Positions 1 to 6,590 of a stretch of DNA of 45,843 nt are shown here, piece by piece. The stretch is from assembly GCF_900111485.1 (NCBI RefSeq), contig NZ_FOIC01000021.1, forward strand, positions 1-45,843, read 5' to 3'. Under the pieces are notes generated by a model. It saw only the letters and a list, made by a program, of their open reading frames with translations. It had not been told where the DNA came from and searched no databases. The position numbers and the translations under genes are program-made. Numbering within the stretch: position 1 is the first letter of the stretch; the number at the start of each line of letters is the position of its first letter. The stretch is from Natrinema hispanicum. GTDB taxonomy: Archaea > Halobacteriota > Halobacteria > Halobacteriales > Natrialbaceae.

Positions 1-172
1 ACTTCAGTTCGGCTTCATCGGGAATCTCACCGTCTTCATCCCACCGTTCTTGGATGTAGTAGCGACCGACGTTCCACAGTTTCGATGCTGCGAACCCGCA
101 CTCGTCGAGGTTGTCACGAATCTGCGTGTGATTCGTGATGCGTGCGACGTAGGTGCGGGTTGTCTCCAGCAT
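1..172 (-). CDS. tnpB: TnpB (IS200/IS605-type RNA-guided nuclease), N-terminal part, cut by window edge
   Basis: The reverse strand read from ATG at 172 gives MLETTRTYVARITNH..., with SKLWNVGRYY and GEIPDEAELK further on. It aligns closely with the start of the complete tnpB at 389 and of the partial tnpB at 45659, so this is the N-terminal 57 residues of a haloarchaeal TnpB/OrfB. The overlapping open frame starting at 186 on the same strand is a shadow and lacks these motifs. About 95 nt upstream lies the palindromic left end at 266-319. TnpB proteins of this family are RuvC nucleases guided by an RNA made from the 3' end of the element. The catalytic part lies outside the window, so intactness cannot be judged. 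Confidence 0.88.
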   Translation of the reverse strand, partial: MLETTRTYVARITNHTQIRDNLDECGFAASKLWNVGRYYIQERWDEDGEIPDEAELK

Positions 173-265
173 CGTACTGTGTTCATAATCAGTTATGAAA
201 CAGAGGATCTTAGAGGCTATGTTTGACGTGGAATATCCGGCCCTGTCGGTATCGGTGGAACGGGT

Positions 266-319
266 CACTGAGTGACGGCGCGTATCCACGGCCTGAAGGC
301 CGTGGTATTGCGCCTGTTC
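266..319 (-). mobile_element. Left end of the tnpB element at 1-172 (palindromic)
   Basis: This 54-bp block is the reverse complement of 45505-45558 with one mismatch, which falls in the loop. The core is an 8-bp stem, CCACGGCC (284-291) and GGCCGTGG (296-303), with a 4-nt loop. An outer GGCGC/GCGCC pairing extends it. Its position about 95 nt before the tnpB start and its subterminal hairpin match the left ends of IS200/IS605 elements. Similarity to the right-hand copy continues weakly towards tnpB (GATATTCCACG is shared). Confidence 0.85.
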
Positions 320-388
320 CACCTATAACAGACCAGATATTCAACGCTAATCTGAATGATTAAGTAGGTTTGTCTACATAGGCTATGT

Positions 389-1639
389 ATGACGGTTGAG
401 GCCACTCGAACCTATGTTGGTTCCATCCAGAACCAGCAACAGGTCTGCGATGGCCTCGATTCGCTCGGTGATTCCGCCTCGAAAATCTGGAACGTCGCAC
501 GCTGGACAGCAGACCGCATCTGGGATGAAGCTGGCGAAATACCAGACGAAGGAACGCTCAAAGCGTACATGAAGAACCAGTCGTGCTGGAAAGACCTGAA
601 CGCACAATCCAGTCAGAAAGTCATCGAAGAACTTTCCGACGCTTTCCAGTCATGGTTCGACTTGCGACACAAGTTTGACGAGGCGAATCCTCCCGGCTAC
701 CGTAAACACGGCGACACTCGACCCAAGAGTACGGTCACGTTCAAAGCAGACGGCTTCAAACACGACCCCGAACACGACCGCGTCCGACTCTCAAAGGGCA
801 AGAACCTGAAAGAACACTGGTCGGACTTCCTGCTCTGCGAGTACCAGATCCGCCCCGACGTTGACCTTTCAGAAGTCAACAAGGTGCAGAACGTTCGAGC
901 CGTCTGGAATGGCGACGAGTGGGAACTGCACTTCGTCTGCAAAGTCGAACTCGAAACCAACGACTCAGCAGGCAACGAAGTGGCCGGTATCGATCTCGGT
1001 ATCAAGAACATCGCCACAGTCGCATTCCCCGACGAGTACATCCTGTACCCCGGCAACTCGCTCAAACAGGACAAGCACTACTTCACCCGAGCAGAGTACG
1101 ACACTGAGGGTGAGAACGGCCCCTCGGAGAAGTCGATGCGGGCACGCAGGAAACTCACAGACCGTGAAACTCACTTCTACCACACGCTTACGGACACGAT
1201 CATCACGGAGTGTGTCGAACGCGGTGTTGGCACGCTCGCGGTGAGTTGGCCCGAAGACGTTCGAGAGTCCGACTGGGGCAAGACGGGGAACAAGAAGTTG
1301 CACTCGTGGGCGTTTGACCGCATCTACCAGTACCTCGCATACAAAGGCGAGATTCGTGGCGTCGAGGTGCTGAAGGAGAACGAGTGGGATACCAGTAAGA
1401 CCTGCTCACGCTGTGGCGATGCGACGAAGTCGAACCGTGTCGAACGTGGCCTGTACGTCTGTGAGTCGTGTGAGTTGGTAGCCAACGCGGATTGTAACGG
1501 AGCGGAAAACATGCGCCAGAAGATAACTCCGAGTCTTCACGGTGAGGATAGGAGTAACGGCTGTGTGGCACAGCCATCGGTACACCTGTTCGACCGCGAG
1601 AGCGGGACGTTTCAGACGAGAGAACAGGTCGTGTCGTAG
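389..1639 (+). CDS. tnpB: TnpB / IS1341-type OrfB, complete; RuvC-II glutamate not in its usual place
   Basis: This is a full-length 416-aa haloarchaeal TnpB, an RNA-guided RuvC-like nuclease of IS200/IS605 elements. RuvC-I is GIDLGIKN with D202. A four-cysteine zinc ribbon is C339/C342 (CSRC) and C358/C361 (CESC). The last RuvC aspartate is D368 in NADCNGAEN. At the second catalytic position, where most TnpBs read V-E-D/N-L, this protein reads AVSWPED, so S286 occupies the glutamate position and the nearest acid is E289. The gene starts at ATG 389, only 70 nt outside the left end of the divergent element at 1-319, and has no matching palindromic left end of its own. No tnpA is present. The frame is intact, so it is expressed or recently active, but its nuclease activity is uncertain. 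Confidence 0.93.
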   Translation: MTVEATRTYVGSIQNQQQVCDGLDSLGDSASKIWNVARWTADRIWDEAGEIPDEGTLKAYMKNQSCWKDLNAQSSQKVIEELSDAFQSWFDLRHKFDEANPPGYRKHGDTRPKSTVTFKADGFKHDPEHDRVRLSKGKNLKEHWSDFLLCEYQIRPDVDLSEVNKVQNVRAVWNGDEWELHFVCKVELETNDSAGNEVAGIDLGIKNIATVAFPDEYILYPGNSLKQDKHYFTRAEYDTEGENGPSEKSMRARRKLTDRETHFYHTLTDTIITECVERGVGTLAVSWPEDVRESDWGKTGNKKLHSWAFDRIYQYLAYKGEIRGVEVLKENEWDTSKTCSRCGDATKSNRVERGLYVCESCELVANADCNGAENMRQKITPSLHGEDRSNGCVAQPSVHLFDRESGTFQTREQVVS

Positions 1640-1655
1640 ACCAGCAAATATCCCA

Positions 1656-1702
1656 CCCGCAGTACGGGAAGCCGCGCCGTTTACGGCGCGGAGGATGTCA
1701 CC
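1656..1702 (+). ncRNA. Probable omega-RNA (reRNA) scaffold 3' end and right end of the tnpB element
   Basis: Just after the tnpB stop there is a short hairpin (CCCG 1656-1659 with CGGG 1665-1668). It is followed by a strong one, CCGCGCCG (1672-1679), TTTA loop, CGGCGCGG (1684-1691), and then GAGGATGTCACC. TnpB guide RNAs are processed from the 3' end of the tnpB transcript and finish at the element's right end, with the guide taken from the flanking DNA. By that rule the guide here would begin at about 1700-1703. The exact boundary is inferred. Confidence 0.6.
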
Positions 1703-1713
1703 GACGAATCGAA

Positions 1714-1734
1714 TTCACCGGAAACCCGGTGTGT
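1714..1734 (+). repeat. Palindromic 20-nt motif, copy 1 of 3
   Basis: TTCACCGGAAACCCGGTGTG contains the inverted repeat CACCGG/CCGGTG around AAAC. Copies 2 and 3 are at 1902 and 2004 and are identical over 20 nt. This copy lies inside or next to the predicted TnpB guide region. Confidence 0.85.
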
Positions 1735-1901
1735 TTGTTCGCTGGTGGCGTCGATAACTGAAGCGATTGACATATCTATCACATAGCCCTCGTGCGATCG
1801 GGTGTGCAGTGACTGGCAGTGGGGACTAGAGACTGGCCTCGTCACTGTCGTTGACTGGCCCCACCGACTGCCGTCCGCTTTCCAGTGAAATCACGATGTC
1901 G

Positions 1902-1922
1902 TTCACCGGAAACCCGGTGTGT
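1902..1922 (+). repeat. Palindromic 20-nt motif, copy 2 of 3
   Basis: This is identical to the motif at 1714 and lies 188 bp after it. The flanks differ, so it is a discrete motif rather than part of a longer duplication. Confidence 0.85.
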
Positions 1923-2003
1923 GTCAGCCACAGGACGTCGCTGCCACGTTTCGGTGTCGGACCAATCTCGATCACTCGAGGCCGATTCTGCGTCTCCGAC
2001 GAT

Positions 2004-2024
2004 TTCACCGGAAACCCGGTGTGT
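2004..2024 (+). repeat. Palindromic 20-nt motif, copy 3 of 3
   Basis: This is identical to the motif at 1714 and lies 102 bp after copy 2. The three copies fill an otherwise gene-free stretch (1703-2084). The core TTCAC-GGAAAC resembles archaeal origin recognition boxes, but no orc1/cdc6 gene is in view and the G-rich tail of a typical box is missing. Confidence 0.85.
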
Positions 2025-2084
2025 GGGTTACAGCCACGGGATGTGGGCCCCTGTTGCATCGAAACTGCTGGCGGCGCTGTCAGT

Positions 2085-2261
2085 TCAGTAGTAATAGAGT
2101 TCGAGTTCGTGGCCACAGTTTCGACACTGTGTTTCTTTTCCGAGAAGCCGGTTCGAATCGTTCTCCGTGTGGATCCCCGGTCCTGGTGGAAGGGACGTGG
2201 CAACCGTCGCATCACACTCCGGACAGCCGATATTGATGTCTGCATTTCCTGTCCGAGACAT
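2085..2261 (-). CDS. Small two-CxxC zinc-finger protein, 58 aa
   Basis: Reading the reverse strand from ATG 2261 gives 58 residues: MSRTGNADINIGCPECDATV..., later QCRNCGHELELYYY and a TGA stop. Two CxxC pairs (CPEC at 13-16 and CRNC at 46-49) make a four-cysteine zinc site, as in the many small CPxCG-type haloarchaeal zinc-finger proteins. There is no signal or membrane segment, so it is cytoplasmic. The acidic composition and tidy cysteine spacing argue for a real gene, although both longer overlapping frames (1851-2291 plus, 1826-2245 minus) lack recognisable features. Its target and partner are unknown. It stands alone between the repeat region and the metal/redox cluster. Confidence 0.75.
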   Translation of the reverse strand: MSRTGNADINIGCPECDATVATSLPPGPGIHTENDSNRLLGKETQCRNCGHELELYYY

Positions 2262-2386
2262 ACCGTAGACGTATTTGGTTGTCCCCGATAGTTATCGGAA
2301 TCGTACAGTACCGACAGGGACTCGTTTCATTCCGTTCACGGACCGTACGATCGGCTTTATCAGCGGATGAGGCTTGACCCCGAGAT

Positions 2387-3490
2387 TCACACAGTATAGG
2401 TCACGTCGTCGAAGTCGAAAAACGCTGTCTCGTATCCATCGTGTCGTGACACCTGCGGCGATGAGTCGACGGTGACTGTGACGCGATCACCTGACGTAAT
2501 CTCATCGACGGTGACGCCGTAGTGGTGGCCAATCTCGTGATCGAGCGCCTCCGTGAGCGGCCCGTCGTAGATGGTCTCCCCATCACGTTCGACGGTCGCA
2601 GACAGGGAGGTAAACGGCAGGATAATCCGGTTGTACGGCGTTCTGGGACTGACTGCCAGATACGAGCCACCGTCCGCGAGCCGGTCGGCATCGGAGACGA
2701 GCGCGGCGAACGTCGCGTCGCCGCTGCGCTGGGCGTCGAGTGACTCCCCAGGCAGTTCCTCGAGCGGCGTGGCCTGTCCCATCGGCGTGTGCTCGCCGTC
2801 ACCGCCGCCGTGTTCCATCTTCATGAGCGATAACGCCTCGCGGTTCCCCTGTTGTGAGTCGGGGATCGTCTCGAACGAGAGGTCGTGAATGTCCGACCGG
2901 ACGTACTCGAAGTCGATCTCGAGCGAGCCGAGCGAGCCCAGTCGCTGCGCGAACGCGCCGGTTCGCTCGAGAGTGACCGGACCGACCTGAATCCGGGCGG
3001 TATACTGCCCCTCACCCGGAAGCTGGATGTTGTCTCCGTAATGAAAGCCCATCCGCTGAGAAATCATCGGCCACAGCGATGAGGAGCCGATATCGACGAG
3101 CTCGCCGTCCTGACGGAGTTCGATGCGTGCGTCCACCGGAAGGACGGTGTGTGTCTCACGATCCCAGACGGTGACCATGAGATGAAGGCTGTCGTCGGCG
3201 GTGATCTCGATGAGCTCTTTCTCCTCGTCGGTTGCTTCGACGGTCCAGAACCGGTGGGGGAAGGTATACGAGAGCATCGCGGCGTAGTCGCCGTCGGTTG
3301 CCATCCCATACATTCCCATCGCGTCGCGTGAAGAAGGGAGATAGACGGCATCGGGCCGGTTTTCGACGAGCGGTGGGTTCGCAAAGGCTGATTCTTCTTC
3401 GAACCCGAGTTGCTCGAGACAGCCGGCGAGGCCGACAGTCCCGACGGCTCCAGCTGCGGCTGTACCACGAAGGAAAGCCCGGCGGTTCAT
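2387..3490 (-). CDS. Tat-exported lipoprotein with P19/Tp34-like metal-binding domain
   Basis: The 367-aa protein starts MNRRAFLRG and has a lipobox GLAGC at C24, so it is a Tat-exported, lipid-anchored surface protein. The start at 3490 is chosen because the longer frame to 3592 would bury the Tat motif. Residues about 60-190 carry features of the bacterial P19/Tp34 periplasmic Fe/Cu-binding family (PF10634): a methionine-rich MGMYGM stretch, LPVDARIEL, then WPM...GFHYGDN and GEGQYTARI, which match the family's PM...HYG and GxGxY signatures. A second half has a His/Met cluster, MKMEHGGGDGEHTPMGQ. It is divergent from a Sco1-TlpA-CcdA operon with a 205-bp shared upstream region, which suggests copper or iron handling at the cell surface. 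The metal is not known. Confidence 0.75.
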   Translation of the reverse strand: MNRRAFLRGTAAAGAVGTVGLAGCLEQLGFEEESAFANPPLVENRPDAVYLPSSRDAMGMYGMATDGDYAAMLSYTFPHRFWTVEATDEEKELIEITADDSLHLMVTVWDRETHTVLPVDARIELRQDGELVDIGSSSLWPMISQRMGFHYGDNIQLPGEGQYTARIQVGPVTLERTGAFAQRLGSLGSLEIDFEYVRSDIHDLSFETIPDSQQGNREALSLMKMEHGGGDGEHTPMGQATPLEELPGESLDAQRSGDATFAALVSDADRLADGGSYLAVSPRTPYNRIILPFTSLSATVERDGETIYDGPLTEALDHEIGHHYGVTVDEITSGDRVTVTVDSSPQVSRHDGYETAFFDFDDVTYTV

Positions 3491-3695
3491 TAGCCCGTGG
3501 TTGGGAACCCCCGACAAAACGCCTGTTGGTTCACTGGTCGAACGTGATACCCGAGGTGTCGCTGCCGGTATGTGTTTCTCCGTTCTGGTCAATTTCCGTG
3601 TCTTTTGAAGCCGATGTCAGTAAGCGACTGCTACGTGACGCCCCTTCGTGAGGAGAACCAGTGGACCTTTCATCCACCGCTTCTAGAACTCGAAT

Positions 3696-4409
3696 ATGGA
3701 CCGGCGGACATATCTTGGAACAGTCGGAATCGCAGGACTTACGAGTGTTGCCGGCTGTCTCGATGGAACGATCGGCGGAGGGGAGACCGGAAACGGATCT
3801 TCGGATTCTGGGGCCCCCAACACCATCCTCGAGCCGCCGGAGATGGATTTAAGCGAGTCCTCACATCCGAGCTACGGTGATGAGTTGCCGTCGCTCAGCC
3901 TGCCTGATCCCCTGATCGACGAGACGATTTCGACCGACCAGTTCGAGGGCGAACGTGCCGTGTTGATGACGTTCGTCTATACGAACTGCCCGGATGGGAT
4001 GTGCCCAGCGCTCACGTTGCGGCTGCGGCGCACCCAGGAAGTCGCCGCTGAAAACGGCTTCAGCGACGACGTGGCGCTCCTCGAGATGACGTTCGATCCG
4101 GAACGAGACACCGAATCGAAACTGCGGACGTTCGCCGACGAGCAGGGTGTCGACGCCGAGGCTGACAACTGGCATTTCCTCAGACCCGAGACGTACGACA
4201 GAGCCAAGACGATCATGACCGAGGACATCGGGCTGCCGTTCAAGAAGACGGATGCCCCGGAGTACGACCATCTCGAGTACATGTTCCCCCACTACAATCT
4301 GATCCTGCTTGCCAACAAACGCGGCATCGTCGAGCGTGCATATCCGAACGGCGCTTCCATCGACCCGTCGAAGGTCATCGACGACGTCGAAACGGTGGTG
4401 ACGGAGTAA
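3696..4409 (+). CDS. Sco1/SenC family copper chaperone, Tat lipoprotein
   Basis: This 237-aa protein has an RR motif at residues 3-4 and a lipobox SVAGC at C21, so it is Tat-exported and anchored. The thioredoxin-fold Sco domain follows, with FVYTNCPDGMCPALT and a distal histidine H199 in MFPHYN. Sco proteins deliver Cu to the CuA site of cytochrome oxidase or reduce its thiols. The usual metal motif is CPxxC (CX3C), but here it is C98-PDGM-C103, one residue longer. The stop codon abuts the ATG of the next gene (4410), so the Sco1, TlpA-like and CcdA genes form one operon for copper and thiol chemistry outside the membrane. Confidence 0.9.
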   Translation: MDRRTYLGTVGIAGLTSVAGCLDGTIGGGETGNGSSDSGAPNTILEPPEMDLSESSHPSYGDELPSLSLPDPLIDETISTDQFEGERAVLMTFVYTNCPDGMCPALTLRLRRTQEVAAENGFSDDVALLEMTFDPERDTESKLRTFADEQGVDAEADNWHFLRPETYDRAKTIMTEDIGLPFKKTDAPEYDHLEYMFPHYNLILLANKRGIVERAYPNGASIDPSKVIDDVETVVTE

Positions 4410-4988
4410 ATGCGCAGACGGGACGTCCTCGCCGGTCTCGGGAGCGTGGGCGTCGTCGCTGGTGCTGGCGTGATGGCAGTTCGTGGGCCGCCATCGCTGG
4501 ACGGCAACACCGGGACTGGCGAGTCACAGCCCGGCGATTCGGACGAAACCGACTCGACGAACACGGAGCCGCTCACGATCGAGACGATCGATGCGCCGGG
4601 CAGCGAAGCCGATGCGTTCCGCGTTCCGGCAGCTGATCGGGCGACGTTCCTCGACTTCTTCGGAACGTGGTGTCCGCCGTGTGTCGAGCAGATGCCGGCA
4701 CTCGCTGAGGCGAACGAGCGGATCGGCGACGAGGTACTGTTTATGTCGGTCACAAGTGAATCGATACCGAACGAGGAACTGGCTGACTGGTGGGAGAAAC
4801 ACGACGGTAGTTGGTTGCTTGGGCTCGACCCGACTGCCGAACTGACGGCCAGATATCTCGCGGGCGGCTATCCGTCCGCTGTCGCGATCGACGCGTCGGG
4901 AACCGTCCAGTGGTCGGATTCGGGCATCAAAACCGCCGACGAACTCGTCGCTGGCATCGAACAAGCACTCGCGGCTGGAGGGCAGTAA
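4410..4988 (+). CDS. TlpA/ResA-like extracytoplasmic thioredoxin
   Basis: The protein has 192 aa. MRRRDVLAGLGSVGVVAGAGVMA is a Tat-type or membrane-anchoring N-terminus, without a lipobox cysteine. A Ser/Thr/Asp-rich linker (about 30-55) follows, then a thioredoxin fold with the active site WCPPC (W87, C88, C91) and the cis-proline loop GGYPSAVAID. WCPPC is typical of the TlpA/ResA/CcmG reductases that reduce Sco, CuA or haem-protein cysteines. It starts directly after the Sco1 stop and ends 2 nt before the ccdA start, so the three are co-transcribed. CcdA would supply its electrons. Confidence 0.9.
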   Translation: MRRRDVLAGLGSVGVVAGAGVMAVRGPPSLDGNTGTGESQPGDSDETDSTNTEPLTIETIDAPGSEADAFRVPAADRATFLDFFGTWCPPCVEQMPALAEANERIGDEVLFMSVTSESIPNEELADWWEKHDGSWLLGLDPTAELTARYLAGGYPSAVAIDASGTVQWSDSGIKTADELVAGIEQALAAGGQ

Positions 4989-4990
4989 GG

Positions 4991-5674
4991 ATGGTCGACG
5001 CCGCACTGACCACGTCGATCGTGTTCGGACTCTCGACCGGCATCGCGACGTTTTTCTCGCCGTGTGCGTACCCGTTGTTGCCGGGCTACGTCGGCTTTTA
5101 CGTGAGCCAGACCGACGGCGAGCAGGCGTCGCTCGGCGGTGCGTTGAGCCGCGGGCTGTTCGCCGGGCTGGGCGTCCTGGTCACGTTCACGGCCCTGCTT
5201 GGGGCGACGTTCTGGGTTGGCCAGTCGACGCTGTCGTCGATCAAGTGGTTCGAAGCCGCTGCCGGCCTCGTGTTGCTCGTTCTCGGTGCCTTGATCGTCG
5301 CCGGTCGCGCGCCATCGTTTTCGGTTACGCTCCCAAAGCGCCGCTCGAGCGTGCTCGGCTTTTCGATCTTCGGCATCGGCTACGCGCTCGCGTCGGCGGG
5401 CTGTGTCGCGCCGCTGTTCATCAGCGTTGTCACCCGTGCGCTCTCGCTGTCGATGGCCGATGCGCTGGTCCTCCTTGGGACCTATGTCGGCAGCGTCGTC
5501 GTGTTGATGGTCTCGTTGACCGTCGCGACGGGGATGGGACTCGTCGCTGGTGCTGGCCGGCTGACGGCCTACTCCGGGCTACTAAAACGGATCGCGGGCG
5601 TGGTGATGATCGTCGCCGGGATCGGGCAGTTGTACCTCGCGGTTGTTCGGTTCAACATCTTCGGGCTGTTCTGA
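4991..5674 (+). CDS. ccdA: CcdA/DsbD-type thiol-disulfide transmembrane carrier
   Basis: This 227-aa polytopic membrane protein has about six hydrophobic segments. The two conserved cysteines sit in FFSPCAYPLLPGYV in helix 1 and ASAGCVAPLF in helix 4, the diagnostic CcdA/DsbD-beta pair that moves electrons from cytoplasmic thioredoxin to external thiol proteins. The start at ATG 4991 lies 2 nt after the preceding stop. The longer frame from 4811 overlaps the thioredoxin gene and adds an arginine-rich, non-membrane N-terminus, so it is rejected. The probable partner is the WCPPC protein just upstream. Confidence 0.92.
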   Translation: MVDAALTTSIVFGLSTGIATFFSPCAYPLLPGYVGFYVSQTDGEQASLGGALSRGLFAGLGVLVTFTALLGATFWVGQSTLSSIKWFEAAAGLVLLVLGALIVAGRAPSFSVTLPKRRSSVLGFSIFGIGYALASAGCVAPLFISVVTRALSLSMADALVLLGTYVGSVVVLMVSLTVATGMGLVAGAGRLTAYSGLLKRIAGVVMIVAGIGQLYLAVVRFNIFGLF

Positions 5675-5857
5675 GCGACGGTGGAGAGTTCGATTCCGAC
5701 AGCGATCGCGTGTGGTCGCCCTCGCCGGTGGCAACGCGCGGTCGATCGCAACCGAACCACGGCGGCCTGGCAGTGACGTGACGAGTAGGGACTGGCAACC
5801 ACCGGGCAGGCAACGGCAGGTCCGGGATGTATCCCACCGTCGCTCGAACGGACGACC

Positions 5858-6280
5858 ATGTATCAGGAGCTGCTTCTCGCGACGGACGGCAGCGACGTCG
5901 CTCGTCAGGCAACCGAGCACGGAATCGACCTCGCCGACCAACTCGATGCGACCCTCCACGTGCTGTCGGTTTCCGAAGCGGGGCCACAGGCGGAGAACAA
6001 ACAAGATCGGCTTCGTACCGATCCGGATGAAGAAGCCACTACAGCTGCCGACGAGGCCAAAGAAGCGGCGACTCGAGCAGGGATCGACGCGACGACGGAC
6101 ATTCGTCATGGCGTCCCGCAGGAACAGATCGTCGACTACGCGGAGACGAACCCGGTCGATATGGTGATCGTCGGAACGGCTGGTCGGTCCGGGCTCGAGC
6201 ACCTGCTCTCGGGCAGCGTCGCCGAAGAAATCGTCCGAAACGCTCCAGTTCCGGTTCTCACGGTTCGAGACCAGACGTAG
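5858..6280 (+). CDS. Universal stress protein UspA family
   Basis: The 140-aa single-domain Usp begins MYQELLLATDGSDVA, which carries the N-terminal nucleotide-binding Asp, and has the late ATP-binding signature VGTAGRSGLEHLLSGSVAEEIV (G-2x-G-9x-GS type). The protein therefore probably binds ATP. The middle is rich in Glu/Ala/Asp, usual for halophilic Usps. It is a stand-alone gene, 183 nt after ccdA, cytoplasmic, with a generic stress-related role. No specific partner is suggested by the context. Confidence 0.92.
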   Translation: MYQELLLATDGSDVARQATEHGIDLADQLDATLHVLSVSEAGPQAENKQDRLRTDPDEEATTAADEAKEAATRAGIDATTDIRHGVPQEQIVDYAETNPVDMVIVGTAGRSGLEHLLSGSVAEEIVRNAPVPVLTVRDQT

Positions 6281-6462
6281 CGATCGGCAATACGGGTGTA
6301 CTACCTCCTAATCCGTCGCTACGTCCGGGTACGACGCTGATACTTAACCCGCGCGGAAGCGACGCAGCCACCATCGTGGCCGGTCAGTCCGCTCGCTGTG
6401 CCGTTTGCCTCCCGTGTCCGAGAGCAGTGCCGATGGCGAGCGGTGGCACCACGTGTGTCTCA

Positions 6463-6570
6463 TCCTACCGGACAAACGTCAGTGACTACTCGATCGCGTC
6501 TCGACGGCTGTCGCCGTCGGCGACAGCGTCTCGAGTGCGATCGACGTCTGAACCGTTTTGTCCGGCAGTA
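6463..6570 (+). mobile_element. MITE-like element B1 (108 bp)
   Basis: The ends carry CCGGACAA (6468-6475) and TTGTCCGG (6558-6565) as inverted repeats. The element is flanked on both sides by TCA (6460-6462 and 6571-6573), a 3-bp target duplication. The interior matches the reverse complement of the element at 16319-16507 once the nested insertion there is removed: GTCAGTGACTACTCGA, CGACGGCTG and CGTCTCGAGT are shared. It has no coding capacity. It ends 20 nt before the likely start of the next gene. Confidence 0.85.
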
Positions 6571-6590
6571 TCAGTCGGGGTGGTCGGCGC

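Noticed and set aside
4-186. 60-codon minus-strand frame at the left edge
   Set aside because: It overlaps the true TnpB frame (start 172), has no TnpB motif and is Arg/Ser/Thr-rich.
1714-2024. CRISPR array
   Set aside because: There are only three short repeats with spacings of 188 and 102 bp, and no cas genes.
1826-2291. Protein-coding frames on both strands over the repeats
   Set aside because: The repeated HTGFPV and FTGNPVC peptides simply reflect the DNA motif, and the composition is not haloarchaeal.
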